This document shows, piece by piece, positions 43,587 through 52,994 of a stretch of 64,000 nt of DNA. How positions within the stretch are numbered: position 1 is the stretch's first letter; each line of letters starts with the position of its first letter. Both the position numbers and the translations under genes were made by a program. Under the pieces are notes generated by a model. It was not told the origin of the DNA. It saw nothing but the letters and a program-made list of their open reading frames with translations, and ran no database searches. Source of the stretch: Hyphomicrobiales bacterium (GTDB lineage Bacteria > Pseudomonadota > Alphaproteobacteria > Rhizobiales > Rhizobiaceae); the NCBI GenBank assembly GCA_900472575.1, contig UCIV01000003.1, positions 124,001-188,000 of the forward strand, in the 5' to 3' direction.

Positions 43587-44696
43587 TCAGGCGTCGAGCT
43601 CAAACGCGGTCTCGCCCAGCACCTCGCCATTCACGACAAGTTCCACCACATGCCGCCCTTGATAATGAACGCGGGTGGTGAAGTTGCGAATGGGGCGGGT
43701 GATGGTGAGATCAGCGCCCGCATGGGGTGCGAGTGTCAGTTCCTTCCACTTGAACACTTTTTTCGATGTGCCGCCGGTCTTCTTGACGTAATGGACGGCG
43801 TAGTCGATCACCAGTTTCTGTGGGGCGGAGCTGTTCGAGGTAAGTTTTGCCGTGATCTGGACTGCGCCGCCGAGGCTGAGTGATGACGGGGTGACGGTGA
43901 ACGTATCTACCTTCACCTCGGCCTTGTGGCCTGCGCCGAAGAGATGAAGGGCGCGAGTGTCGCCCTTCTTGATCAGCGTGCGAAGCGCCTGTTTCATGAT
44001 CCACGCCGTGCGGGCATCCGTCCTGTCCCAACGGGCGAGCTTTTCGAGAACCCAGTCGGGGTGATCCTTGGTGATGTCGTTCAGGTGGTTGGCGACGGAT
44101 TTTCGAACATAGAGACTGGGGTCGCTTTTCAGGTTTTCGAGGATGCGTGCGACCGGCGAGGGGTCGGCGATCAGCTGTTTCAGCTGGAAGGACCAGGGCA
44201 GGCGCGGGCGGCAGCCTTCCGAGGAGAGGCGGCGGACATGCTCGTTTTCGTCCATCGACCAGTTCTGCATCATCGCGAGCGTGCGCGGCATGTCTTTCAA
44301 GAGGAAATGCCGGATGGCGAATTCGGATGAGCCGAAGCGGGTGAAAAAAGCGATGGCTCTCATCGACAGGTCAAAGTGGTCCTGACCGTAAAGCGCCACA
44401 TATTCCGGCAGGGTGATCGAGGCGAAGCCGTGGTTGATGCGTGGCGCGAGGTCCCAGAGGATCTCTATGTTCTTTTCGTAGGGGCCGGGTAATGTCGCAT
44501 GGAAGGATACAGCGACCTGCCGCAGACGCTGCATGATACTCAGATCGTCCAATCCTTCGGATGCGAGTTGGAGAAAGCGCTCGCCATCGAAAGCCGGATG
44601 GATCGTGGAGATCTCGCGGGCGAAATGGCTCAGCCGGTCATGGTTGAAGATTTCCTTCAGGAGAGGGGCGGTTTCCATTTCCGGCTCGGCCATCAT
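43587..44696 (-). CDS. AlkC-like DNA alkylation repair glycosylase with C-terminal Ig-like domain
   Basis: A 369-residue protein. The first about 260 residues are HEAT-like helical repeats (RLRQVAVSFHATLPGPYEKN, ENEHVRRLSSEGCRPRLPWS, DPSLYVRKSVANHLNDITKD). The last about 100 form a beta-sandwich (DTFTVTPSSLSLGGAVQITA, then KVFKWKELTLAPHAGADLTI). HEAT plus Ig-like is the architecture of AlkC, which excises 3-methyladenine without base flipping (family knowledge). The start at 44696 is one of two adjacent ATGs; ribosome site weak. Convergent with the helicase gene. Confidence 0.85.
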   Translation of the reverse strand: MMAEPEMETAPLLKEIFNHDRLSHFAREISTIHPAFDGERFLQLASEGLDDLSIMQRLRQVAVSFHATLPGPYEKNIEILWDLAPRINHGFASITLPEYVALYGQDHFDLSMRAIAFFTRFGSSEFAIRHFLLKDMPRTLAMMQNWSMDENEHVRRLSSEGCRPRLPWSFQLKQLIADPSPVARILENLKSDPSLYVRKSVANHLNDITKDHPDWVLEKLARWDRTDARTAWIMKQALRTLIKKGDTRALHLFGAGHKAEVKVDTFTVTPSSLSLGGAVQITAKLTSNSSAPQKLVIDYAVHYVKKTGGTSKKVFKWKELTLAPHAGADLTITRPIRNFTTRVHYQGRHVVELVVNGEVLGETAFELDA

Positions 44697-44763
44697 TGTA
44701 TCCGTATGTTCACTATTTGTTTTCGTATTCCACTCCGTTGATGCAGGCAAGGCCCAAAAAGAA

Positions 44764-44793
44764 AACCGGCCGGAGCGGTGGCTCCGGCCGGTT
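44764..44793 (-). terminator. Terminator after the aldehyde dehydrogenase gene
   Basis: Perfect 12-bp stem AACCGGCCGGAG/CTCCGGCCGGTT with a 6-base loop; on the minus strand it is followed by TTCTTTTTGG. Confidence 0.85.
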
Positions 44794-44820
44794 CTTTAGA
44801 TGCGATCGCAGATGGATCGA

Positions 44821-46257
44821 TCAGTTCATCTGGGTGACGTATTTGGTTTCAAGATAGGCGGCGACGGCTTCCGAGCCGCCTTCGGTGCCGTAGCCGGAAT
44901 CCTTAATGCCGCCGAACGGGACTTCTGGAAGCGCCAGACCGTTGTGGTTGATCGTCAGCATGCCTGCTTCGACTTCGCGGCCGAGTGCATGGGCGGTCTT
45001 GACCGAGCCGGTGAAGGCGTAGGATGCAAGGCCGAAGGGCAGGCGGTTGGCCTCGTTGATCGCGTCTTCATAGGAGGAGAAGCGGTTGATGATGGCGATC
45101 GGGCCAAAAGGCTCATCGTTCATGATCTTGGCCGAGGTCGGGACGTTGGCAAGAACCGTCGGTTCGAAGAAATTGCCCTTGTTGCCGATGCGCTTGCCGC
45201 CGGTCTTCAGTTCGCCGCCGTTCGAGACTGCGTCCTGGATCAGTGCTTCCATGGCCGGGATGCGGCGCTCATTGGCAAGCGGGCCCATGACGGTATCTGC
45301 TTCCAGGCCATTGCCGACCTTGATGGCTTCGGCAGCCTTGACGAAACCGTCAAGGAACTTGTCGGCGATACCATCCTGAACCAGGAAGCGGGTCGGGGAG
45401 ACGCAGACCTGACCGGCATTGCGGAACTTCGACATGGCGCTGATTTCGATCGCCTTGTCGAGGTCGGCGTCGTTGAAGACCATGACCGGTGCGTGGCCGC
45501 CGAGTTCCATCGTGGCGCGCTTCATGTGCTTGCCGGCAAGTGCTGCGAGATGCTTGCCGACCGGGGTGGAGCCGGTAAACGAGATCTTGCGGATGACCGG
45601 ATGCGGGATCAGGTATTCGGATACTTCAGCCGGGATGCCGTAGACCAGGCCGATGACGCCAGCCGGGATGCCGGCATCGGCAAAGGCGCGGATCAGTTCG
45701 GCAGGCGAAGCCGGAGTCTCCTCCGGGGCCTTGACGATGATCGAGCAGCCGGTTGCGACGGCAGCGGAAAGCTTGCGGACGATCTGGTTGATCGGGAAGT
45801 TCCACGGGGTGAAGGCTGCGACCGGGCCGACCGGCTGCTTGATGGTCATCTGGGCGACGCCGGAGAAGCGGGCCGGGATGATCTGGCCGTAGGTGCGGCG
45901 TGCCTCTTCGGCGAACCAATCGATCGTGTCGGCGGCCCCCATGATTTCCATCTTGGACTGTGCCAGCGGCTTGCCCTGTTCGCGGGTCATCAGGAAGGCA
46001 ATCGCATCAGCGCGCTCACGCAGGATATCGGCTGCCTTGCGCATGATCTTCGAGCGGTCGAAGGGAGCCGTGTCACGCCAGATCTTGAAACCCTTGTCAG
46101 CGGCTTGAAGCGCGAGATCAAGGTCCGCCTTGCGGGCATGGGCGATCTTGCCGATTACTTCGTCGGTGGCCGGATCGGTCACTTCGATCGTTTCGCCGCC
46201 GATGGCATCGCGCCATTCGCCGTTGATGAAAAGCTTTACGTCGGGATAGGTCTGCAT
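44821..46257 (-). CDS. NAD(P)-dependent aldehyde dehydrogenase, succinate-semialdehyde type
   Basis: A 478-residue ALDH. The Rossmann and substrate motifs include [20 protein letters not shown], the general base Glu in [11 protein letters not shown] and the catalytic Cys in [12 protein letters not shown]. The overall pattern fits succinate-semialdehyde dehydrogenases of the GabD group, oxidising the aldehyde to succinate. The start at [10 protein letters not shown] is preceded by GTGGA; 35 further codons are open upstream. The regulator with a cupin domain lies 166 bases upstream on the same strand and is the likely controller. The exact aldehyde (GABA, polyamine or other route) is uncertain. 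Confidence 0.92.
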   Translation of the reverse strand: MQTYPDVKLFINGEWRDAIGGETIEVTDPATDEVIGKIAHARKADLDLALQAADKGFKIWRDTAPFDRSKIMRKAADILRERADAIAFLMTREQGKPLAQSKMEIMGAADTIDWFAEEARRTYGQIIPARFSGVAQMTIKQPVGPVAAFTPWNFPINQIVRKLSAAVATGCSIIVKAPEETPASPAELIRAFADAGIPAGVIGLVYGIPAEVSEYLIPHPVIRKISFTGSTPVGKHLAALAGKHMKRATMELGGHAPVMVFNDADLDKAIEISAMSKFRNAGQVCVSPTRFLVQDGIADKFLDGFVKAAEAIKVGNGLEADTVMGPLANERRIPAMEALIQDAVSNGGELKTGGKRIGNKGNFFEPTVLANVPTSAKIMNDEPFGPIAIINRFSSYEDAINEANRLPFGLASYAFTGSVKTAHALGREVEAGMLTINHNGLALPEVPFGGIKDSGYGTEGGSEAVAAYLETKYVTQMN

Positions 46258-46423
46258 GGGGGTCCACTTTCGTTTTGAAACGTCAGGTCGCGCGGCGGGG
46301 TGCCGCGGGCAGAAGGGGCGGATGGGTTCCGGTGCCTGAGTTAAGACAATCACTGCCGACAATCAACCGGCGGTGCGGTCAAAAAAGTCATACTAATTGG
46401 ATTAACGATTGGCGGTCTGCCGA

Positions 46424-47020
46424 TTAGAGATAGGGCGGCGTAACGGCGCTGACGACTTCGCAGCGTTCCGTGCCGATATTTCGGTAACGATGCGGCAGGC
46501 GGCTGTTGAACAAATAGGCATCACCGCGTTTCAGGATGCGGGTCTGGCTGCCGACAGTCACTTCCAGTTCTCCGGCGACGACAACCCCGCCTTCCTCCGC
46601 CTCGTGGGCCAGCATGGTTTCGCCGGTATCGGCGCCTGGCTCGTAGAATTCGTGAAAGATCTGGACGCTATGGGATTTCGCATCGCCGACCTGAAGCAGC
46701 GTCAGCGGGCCTTTCGACAAGGGTGTCAGTTCGTCGGCGCGAAAGAAAATCTGGTCGACGGGCGGCAGGGCAAGCGCAAAGAAATCCGTCAGCGGATAGT
46801 TGATCGCCTCAAGAATCTTCTTCAACGACGCGACGGAAGGGCTGACCTTGTTCTTTTCGATCAGCGATACGAGCGAATGGGTAACGCCGGCCTTTACCGC
46901 CAATGCCCGCTGCGACAGACCGTAGCTCTGCCGCACGAGGCGCAGGCGATCGCCGACATCGAATTGGTTCTCGGTATCGTTCTGAGCGACGGCTTTTCCC
47001 GCGTCATCCGTTGCGTGCAT
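46424..47020 (-). CDS. XRE-family regulator with cupin domain (PuuR-like)
   Basis: A 198-residue regulator. The HTH_3 domain spans about 22-80 (DRLRLVRQSYGLSQRALAVK, then AGVTHSLVSLIEKNKVSPSV). The C-terminal cupin spans about 110-190 (HEAEEGGVVVAGELEVTVGS; FNSRLPHRYRN). PuuR-type proteins sense polyamine-route metabolites and repress catabolic genes (family knowledge). Together with the aldehyde dehydrogenase downstream this suggests putrescine or GABA catabolism. AGGAAAG lies about 12 bases upstream of the ATG. Confidence 0.9.
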   Translation of the reverse strand: MHATDDAGKAVAQNDTENQFDVGDRLRLVRQSYGLSQRALAVKAGVTHSLVSLIEKNKVSPSVASLKKILEAINYPLTDFFALALPPVDQIFFRADELTPLSKGPLTLLQVGDAKSHSVQIFHEFYEPGADTGETMLAHEAEEGGVVVAGELEVTVGSQTRILKRGDAYLFNSRLPHRYRNIGTERCEVVSAVTPPYL

Positions 47021-47353
47021 GCTTTGCGAGGTCTTTCCTGTGCGTGTTTATCGCTTTCTTCGAGCTGCATCTCGTTGATACACCCGGCGCATCGCCTTGG
47101 CCAATGACGAATAGCGGCGCGAACTGAGAGTTTCCATGCCTTGAGACCGGTTGTCGTCTTCTTCTCCAATTATTTGAGGAAATCTCGCTCTCAGCTCGTA
47201 AGTTGTCCTTTATTCCAGTTTTATGAATGTAAATCACGAAAGTGTATTTGTGATGTGTCTAAATATGCTTTGTTTATTTGGTGTTTGTTTGTTATCGATT
47301 AAATCAAGATGGGTTTTTATTTAGGCCCACGGTGAATCCGAAGGGGAGGTCGG
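47021..47353. other. AT-rich intergenic region before the CelD-type gene
   Basis: 333 bases without a credible gene. From about 47200 to 47320 the sequence is much richer in A and T than the rest of the window, with runs such as TTTATTTGGTGTTTGTTTG. It probably holds promoters; no palindrome, repeat or mobile-element end was recognised. Confidence 0.5.
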
Positions 47354-48532
47354 ATGTTGCGCTCTGTTTTAGTCGACGGCGTGGAGGCTTTCGTTCAACT
47401 TGAAGATGAGTGGAACGCCCTCGCGCGATCAGTCGTGACGTGCCACTACACGCAGACCTTTGAGTGGGCAAAACTCGGGTGGGAGACGAGGGACGCTTCT
47501 GCAGGTGACCGGTTGATATGCGCGACTATCTGGTCTGATAGTCGGCTGGTTGCGGTCTGGCCGTTCCAGCGAAACAGGCTAGGCCCTGCGACCCGTCTCG
47601 AGCCGCTGGGGTGCGGCATGCATGAGGAATATGGTGATCCGCTGATAGCGCCCGATATGAATGCGGCCGAAATCTGCAGGGAGTTGATGGCGCTCCTGCG
47701 TCCGATGGCTGATATCATCGAGGTGCCGTTTGTTGAACAGGATGGCGCCGTGCGGCAGGTGCTGGAAAGAACGGGCGCTTTTCAAATTCCCAATCCGTTG
47801 GATAGTTACATGATCGAACGGCGTGGCGTGGAAAACCTCGATGATCTGCTCCCGTCCTATTCTTCCAAATTCCGCACCAACCTGAAGCAGGGGCGCAAGA
47901 GACTTCAAAAACTTGGTGAGCTGCGGTTCGAACTTCCGGAAGATTATGCCAGTTCCGTCGAGACGATCGATTGGGTGATCGAGGAGAAGCGACGCTGGCT
48001 CCGTCGCATGGACAAGTCATGCCCATGGCTTGGAAAGGGCGAGGCGCGTGCGTTTTTTCTGGCGGCTTCGATGAAGCGCGGCGAGCTGGGGCGCGTGGGG
48101 CTCTTTCGCCTTACGCTGGACGGCAAGCCGATAGCAGCGTTCCTGACCATGATTGACCGCATGCGCGTCGAGCTTTTGACCACCAGTTTTGACCCCGATT
48201 ATTCGCGTTATTCACCAGGCATGCTGATCATCGAGGATACGGTGCGCTGGTGTTTCGAGCATGGCCTGGATTTCGACATGCGGATACTGCGCATGGACTA
48301 CAAGGAACGGTGGTCGAACGCGCAGACAGTCCGGATTCAATATCGCGTGCCTCTGACAGCGAAGGGTGCAGCGGTTCTGCTGCCTGCCTATCTCGTCTAT
48401 TCCTTCTACTGGACGGTTCATGCAATTTCTAATGCGGAGCAGAGGGCGGCAATCCGGCGGATGATGAAATGGCGGCCCGTGCTGAATGGCCGGAACCGGC
48501 CGCCAACGGGCCAGATCGAGCCGAGCGCATAA
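47354..48532 (+). CDS. GNAT-family acyltransferase of the CelD/BcsL type
   Basis: A 392-residue cytoplasmic protein of the FemAB/CelD-like GNAT group. An N-terminal domain (CHYTQTFEWAKLGWETR; VAVWPFQRNR) is followed by a C-terminal acetyltransferase half (SSKFRTNLKQGRKRLQKLGE; RLTLDGKPIAAFLTMIDRMR; YSPGMLIIEDTVRWCFEHGL). Members are linked to cellulose or exopolysaccharide biosynthesis in rhizobia. No polysaccharide genes flank it; it stands alone after an AT-rich region. GGGGAGG lies 4 bases before the ATG. Confidence 0.82.
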   Translation: MLRSVLVDGVEAFVQLEDEWNALARSVVTCHYTQTFEWAKLGWETRDASAGDRLICATIWSDSRLVAVWPFQRNRLGPATRLEPLGCGMHEEYGDPLIAPDMNAAEICRELMALLRPMADIIEVPFVEQDGAVRQVLERTGAFQIPNPLDSYMIERRGVENLDDLLPSYSSKFRTNLKQGRKRLQKLGELRFELPEDYASSVETIDWVIEEKRRWLRRMDKSCPWLGKGEARAFFLAASMKRGELGRVGLFRLTLDGKPIAAFLTMIDRMRVELLTTSFDPDYSRYSPGMLIIEDTVRWCFEHGLDFDMRILRMDYKERWSNAQTVRIQYRVPLTAKGAAVLLPAYLVYSFYWTVHAISNAEQRAAIRRMMKWRPVLNGRNRPPTGQIEPSA

Positions 48533-48559
48533 AGCCCGGCTCGCATGGCGGCCGGGCTT
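48532..48559 (+). terminator. Hairpin between the CelD-type gene and gcdH
   Basis: 9-bp AAGCCCGGC/GCCGGGCTT stem with a 10-base loop, starting at the stop codon; lies between convergent genes and lacks a T-run. Confidence 0.5.
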
Positions 48560-48591
48560 CAGTGTGACATTACCTGCGTCGTTGGTGTCGA

Positions 48592-49767
48592 TCAGAAAAA
48601 CGCCTGAATGCCCGTTTGAGCGCGGCCCAGGATGAGGGCGTGGACGTCGTGGGTGCCTTCATAAGTGTTGACCGTTTCCAGATTCTGCGAATGGCGCATG
48701 ACGTGATATTCGACCTGGATGCCGTTGCCGCCATGCATGTCGCGGGCTTGGCGGGCGATATCCAGCGCCTTGCCGCAGTTGTTGCGCTTGACGATGGAGA
48801 TCATTTCCGGCGCCATGCGGTGCTGGTCCATCAGCTGGCCGACGCGTAAGCTGGCCTGAAGGCCAAGCGTGATTTCGGTCTGCATGTCGGCAAGCTTCTT
48901 CTGGTAGAGCTGCATGCCGGCGAGCGGCTTGCCGAACTGCTTGCGATCCAGCCCGTATTGGCGGGCGCGGAACCAGCAATCTTCGGCTGCGCCCATGACG
49001 CCCCAGGAGATGCCGTAGCGGGCGCGGTTGAGGCAGCCGAACGGACCTTTGAGGCCTGATACGTTTGGAAGAAGCGCGTCTTCGCCGACTTCGACGCTAT
49101 CCATGACGATTTCGCCGGTGATCGAGGCGCGCAGCGACAGTTTTCCGCCGATCTTGGGGGCAGAGAGGCCCTTCATGCCCTTTTCCAGAACGAAGCCGCG
49201 GATCTCGTTGTTGTGAGCTTCCGATTTTGCCCAGACGACGAAGACATCGGCGATCGGTGCGTTGGAAATCCACATTTTCGAGCCGCGCAGGCGATAGCCG
49301 CCCTCGATCTTTTCGGCGCGGGTCTTCATGCCGCCGGGGTCGGAGCCGGCATCCGGCTCGGTCAGGCCGAAACAGCCGATCAGTTCGCCCGAGACGAGGC
49401 CGGGCAGATATTTCTTTTTCTGCTCGTCGGAGCCGTAGGCGAAGATCGGGTAGATGACCAGCGAGGACTGGACGCTCATCATTGAGCGGTAGCCAGAATC
49501 GATCCGTTCGATCTCGCGGGCGACGAGGCCATAGGCGACGTAGGAGGCATTGGCTGCGCCATATTCTTCCGGAAGCGTGACGCCGAGGAGGCCGGTCTGG
49601 CCCATCAGCTTGAACAGGCCGACATCGGTCTTTTCCTCAAGATAGGCTTCCTCGACCCGCGGCAGGAGTTCGGACTTGGCAAATGCGGCCGCCGCGTCGC
49701 GGATCATGCGCTCTTCTTCGGTCAGCTGATCTTCGATGAGGAAGGGGTCGTTCCAGATAAAGGCCAA
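48592..49767 (-). CDS. gcdH: Glutaryl-CoA dehydrogenase
   Basis: A 391-residue acyl-CoA dehydrogenase converting glutaryl-CoA to crotonyl-CoA in lysine/tryptophan degradation. Motifs are [20 protein letters not shown] (FAD/substrate), [15 protein letters not shown], and the catalytic Glu in [15 protein letters not shown], followed by RAQTGIQAF, a GcdH signature. The start is read as TTG at 49767 (Met-Ala-Phe-Ile-Trp): GGAGA precedes it by 5 bases, and GcdH proteins begin just before this [16 protein letters not shown] segment. The ATG 13 codons upstream adds an unlikely leader. The divergent LysR gene is the probable regulator. Confidence 0.93.
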   Translation of the reverse strand: MAFIWNDPFLIEDQLTEEERMIRDAAAAFAKSELLPRVEEAYLEEKTDVGLFKLMGQTGLLGVTLPEEYGAANASYVAYGLVAREIERIDSGYRSMMSVQSSLVIYPIFAYGSDEQKKKYLPGLVSGELIGCFGLTEPDAGSDPGGMKTRAEKIEGGYRLRGSKMWISNAPIADVFVVWAKSEAHNNEIRGFVLEKGMKGLSAPKIGGKLSLRASITGEIVMDSVEVGEDALLPNVSGLKGPFGCLNRARYGISWGVMGAAEDCWFRARQYGLDRKQFGKPLAGMQLYQKKLADMQTEITLGLQASLRVGQLMDQHRMAPEMISIVKRNNCGKALDIARQARDMHGGNGIQVEYHVMRHSQNLETVNTYEGTHDVHALILGRAQTGIQAFF

Positions 49768-49898
49768 GGGGGTCTCCGATGTTTTTGGACGGGACGGGTG
49801 TCTCAATCGCCAAGCAATTTCCCGTGCAGATTATCGTCCTGTGGTCGTTTGTCGCAAGGCCCGTTTACTCAATCGGCCATGAGGGTTAGTAATAGGCC

Positions 49899-50816
49899 AT
49901 GAAAGAGCTGTCGCGAAAACTCCTGCCTTCCACCTCGGCGCTTGCCGCCTTCGATTCCGTTGCTCGGCTGGGCAGCTTCTCGCTGGCGGCAGACGAGCTG
50001 TCGCTGACGCAAGGGGCGATAAGTCGGCAGGTTTCCGGGCTGGAAGAGCAGTTGGGCGTGCTGCTTTTCGACCGAACCAGCCGTGGCGTCGTGTTGACAT
50101 CGGCGGGTGCGGAATTTGCGAAAGCGATTGCAGGCGCCCTCTCGCAGATCCGCTCGGCATCGCTCCATGCCATGACCAAACGACATAGCGACCAGCTCAA
50201 CCTGGCGATCCTGCCGACATTCGGTACGCGCTGGCTGATGCCACGAATTCCGGGCTTCGTTGCCCGTCATCCAGAGATTACGCTCAACTTCGCAACCCGT
50301 ATCGGCGTGTTCGATTTCGACCGGGACGGTATCGATATGGCGATCCATGTCGGTCAACCCGAATGGCCGGGTGCCGAATGCACCTTCCTGATGGATGAGA
50401 TGGTGGCGCCGGTCTGCTCGGCTGCATTTCTCAGTTCTCATCCGGTTGTGCAGGCGCAAGATCTGTTGCGGCTGCCGCTTCTGCATATGGCGTCACGGCC
50501 GGGCGGGTGGAAGCATTGGTTCGAGAGCCTTCGGATTGCCGGCAGCATGAGCGAGGGCATGCGCTTCGAACAATTCGGCAGCGTGACGCAGGCTTGTATT
50601 GCCGGCCTGGGTGTCGGGCTGATGCCGCTTTTTCTGATCGATACGGAACTGGCGAGCGGGCAGCTGGTGGAAGCATTTCCGCATCAGGTGGTCAGTCCCA
50701 GCGCCTATTACGTGGTCGCGCCGCAGGCAAAGGCCGGTTTTCCGCCGGTTGTCGCGTTTCGGGCATGGCTGATGGAAGAAGTGGCGCGCTATCGACAGGA
50801 AATCGTGGCCTGGTAG
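49899..50816 (+). CDS. LysR-family regulator, likely of gcdH
   Basis: A 305-residue LysR-type regulator of the GcvA-like subgroup. The HTH spans about residues 12-70 (ALAAFDSVARLGSFSLAADE, LSLTQGAISRQVSGLEEQLG). The effector domain has FGTRWLMPRIPGFVARHPEI and DIAIHVG-like IDMAIHVGQPEW. It is divergent from gcdH, with 131 bases between, the usual layout for a LysR activator of its neighbour. It probably senses a glutarate-route metabolite; inferred from context. Confidence 0.9.
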   Translation: MKELSRKLLPSTSALAAFDSVARLGSFSLAADELSLTQGAISRQVSGLEEQLGVLLFDRTSRGVVLTSAGAEFAKAIAGALSQIRSASLHAMTKRHSDQLNLAILPTFGTRWLMPRIPGFVARHPEITLNFATRIGVFDFDRDGIDMAIHVGQPEWPGAECTFLMDEMVAPVCSAAFLSSHPVVQAQDLLRLPLLHMASRPGGWKHWFESLRIAGSMSEGMRFEQFGSVTQACIAGLGVGLMPLFLIDTELASGQLVEAFPHQVVSPSAYYVVAPQAKAGFPPVVAFRAWLMEEVARYRQEIVAW

Positions 50817-50889
50817 CAACGGCTGTGCATTACTCTATATGAAAGGTTGTGTTTCGCTCGACATTTGGCATGTGTGCGGGTATAGTTGG

Positions 50890-50901
50890 TTAAACGATTA
50901 A
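50890..50901. promoter_or_regulatory. Possible LacI-type operator
   Basis: TTAAACGATTAA: TTAA half sites around a central CG, one mismatch from a perfect palindrome, 23 bases before the LacI start codon. It fits an autoregulatory site but is short. Confidence 0.45.
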
Positions 50902-50924
50902 TCATCTTGGAACGCAGCAGGACG

Positions 50925-51986
50925 ATGAGTGTCGGTCGGACGCCAGCGACGATGACGGAAATTGCCGCCGCCCTTGGTGTGTCCTCGGCAACCGTGTCCA
51001 ATGCGCTTTCCGGCAAGGGGCGGGTCTCCGCCGAGCTTTCAGCGAAAATCCGGCAGGCGGCGGAAGAGCTTGGTTATGTGCCGAGCCATGCGGCGCGGGC
51101 GCTCAGAACAGGGCGGACAGGCGTTATCGGGCTGGTGCTGCCGGATATCTCCAATCCACTGTTTCCGCAGATCGCGCAGGCAATCGAGCAGGCGGCGGCT
51201 TCTGCCGGGTTCGGCGTGTTGATTGCCGACAGTCGCGGAGAGATTGCCCAGCAGACGGCGGCAATCGGCCGCCTGATCGAACGCGGTGTCGACGGGATGA
51301 TCGTCGTTCCCCGTCGTGGATCGCGGATCGCGGATATAGGCACGCCCGTGGCGATCATCGATAGCCCCTCGACGCCGGGCAACACCGTGTCGTCCGACCA
51401 TTGGGAGGGCGGCGTGCAGATGGGGCGTCATCTTGCGTCTCTCGGGCACCGGAAGGTGTTGCTGATCGCCCATAGCCGGGAATCGAATGTGCAGAATGAC
51501 CGGATCGGCGGCCTGAAGGCCGGTCTCGGCAAGGATGTTTGCTGCGAGACCCTGTGGGTGGGAGATCTTGAGGCTTCGCAGGGAGTGGGTTGCGCGCTCG
51601 GTCTCTCTGCCCGGGTGGCCGATGGGTTTACCGGCTTCGCCGCCGTTTATGATCTTCTGGCGCTACGTGCGCTCACCGAATTGCAGCGTGACGGTATCGA
51701 CGTTCCGCTTCAGGCCAGTGTCAGCGGTTTCGATGATCTTGTCTGGTCATCTGTCGTTATGCCGCCGATCACGACCTTGCGGCAGGACCTTGCGACGATT
51801 GCCGAATGTGCGGTCGAGGCTCTTGGTCACGCGATTGGAAACGGTGAGGCCGCAGCCGGCAGCATGATCGCCGCGAGGCCGGATTGTGATGGTGTGCCGA
51901 TGAAGCTGGTGATCCGGCAATCGACGGGTCCGACGATGCATTCGGTTGTAGCTGCTGCCGCGCATGCTCGGAAGGATGGTAGGTGA
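50925..51986 (+). CDS. LacI-family transcriptional regulator of the purine/dipeptide cluster
   Basis: A 353-residue LacI-type repressor. The HTH and hinge spans about 8-60 (MTEIAAALGVSSATVSNALS; GYVPSHAARALRTGRTGVIG). The periplasmic-binding-protein-like effector domain includes GLVLPDISNPLFPQIAQAIE and VSGFDDLVWSSVVMPPITTL. The start at 50925 follows AGGACG closely; the frame also opens at 50886. It stands at the head of a co-directional run of purine genes, so its inducer is probably a nucleoside, base or phosphorylated derivative. Confidence 0.92.
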   Translation: MSVGRTPATMTEIAAALGVSSATVSNALSGKGRVSAELSAKIRQAAEELGYVPSHAARALRTGRTGVIGLVLPDISNPLFPQIAQAIEQAAASAGFGVLIADSRGEIAQQTAAIGRLIERGVDGMIVVPRRGSRIADIGTPVAIIDSPSTPGNTVSSDHWEGGVQMGRHLASLGHRKVLLIAHSRESNVQNDRIGGLKAGLGKDVCCETLWVGDLEASQGVGCALGLSARVADGFTGFAAVYDLLALRALTELQRDGIDVPLQASVSGFDDLVWSSVVMPPITTLRQDLATIAECAVEALGHAIGNGEAAAGSMIAARPDCDGVPMKLVIRQSTGPTMHSVVAAAAHARKDGR

Positions 51987-52070
51987 AAACCCTTATCCTT
52001 TCTCCTCAATCTCTCGTGTATATGGACGCCCCAATGGATCGTCCGGTTGTATTTTTGGAGTGTGCTTGAA

Positions 52071-52994
52071 ATGGGTGTTTGGATCGATACCGATATGGGA
52101 TTCGATGATCTGGCCGCCATCATGGTTGTCGCCCATGGCGGGCTTGCCATCGACGGGATTTCGCTTGTCCTGGGTAATGCGCCGCTGGATCAGGTGCGCC
52201 GCAATGCGGCCGGCGCCGCCGCTGCCTTCGTCTGGCCGTTTCCCATTCACGCCGGACGGGCAAAGCCGGTGCTCGGCAAGCTGGAAACTGCGGTTTCCAT
52301 ATTGAGCGATGCTGGCATGCCGACTGCGGGCGAAGCCTTGCCGGCCGCGCCGGATGCGTTCGTCGAGGATGCATTCGAGGCGCTTTGTTCATGGTTGGAG
52401 CGCAGCGAAGGCGAGCGACGCATTCTGGCGCTTGGGCCTCTCACCAATATTGCCGCCGTGGCGCTGGCGCGACCGGACCTCGCCGTCAAGATCACCGACC
52501 TGACATGGATGGGCGGCGGACTGACGGCCGGCAATCACACGGCCTCCGCCGAGTTCAACGCCTTTGCCGATCCGGAAGCGGTGGCGATCGTTCTTGCGCA
52601 CGGCATTCCGTTCCGGATGGTCGATCTCGATCTATGCCGCAAGGTGCTTTGCGCGCCGGAAGATGTCGAGCCGGTGCGCTCTGCCGGTGGCCGAAATGCG
52701 ACGCTCTTGGCCGATCTGCTTGCTGGTTTCGTTTCGATCGCTACCAGCCGCGGGCGCAAGGCGATGTCGCTTTATGACGCTGTTGCGGCGGTGGCCTTCG
52801 TGCAGCCGGATCTTGCGACATGGCAGGATGCACGGATCGACATGGAACTGACGGGCAGCCATACGCGCGGTCGCACCGTGGTCGAGACACGAGCGGGCAG
52901 GGCCGAATTCAATGCTCAGTTCGCGGCGGATATCGATGCCGCAAAGGCCAAGCAATCCATTCTCGACGCATTAAAGGCGGAGGCAAGCTGGTGA
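52071..52994 (+). CDS. Inosine/uridine-preferring-type nucleoside hydrolase
   Basis: A 307-residue nucleoside hydrolase that splits ribonucleosides into base and ribose. The N-terminal DTDMGFDD provides the calcium-binding Asp cluster, with further motifs LGPLTNIAAVAL and WMGGGLTAGNHTASAEFNAF, DPEAVAIVL, and a late Asp in SLYDAVA. No signal peptide, so cytoplasmic. GGAG lies 10 bases before the ATG. Its TGA overlaps the adenine deaminase GTG (GTGA), so translation is coupled, and the freed base can go straight to deamination or salvage. Confidence 0.92.
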   Translation: MGVWIDTDMGFDDLAAIMVVAHGGLAIDGISLVLGNAPLDQVRRNAAGAAAAFVWPFPIHAGRAKPVLGKLETAVSILSDAGMPTAGEALPAAPDAFVEDAFEALCSWLERSEGERRILALGPLTNIAAVALARPDLAVKITDLTWMGGGLTAGNHTASAEFNAFADPEAVAIVLAHGIPFRMVDLDLCRKVLCAPEDVEPVRSAGGRNATLLADLLAGFVSIATSRGRKAMSLYDAVAAVAFVQPDLATWQDARIDMELTGSHTRGRTVVETRAGRAEFNAQFAADIDAAKAKQSILDALKAEASW

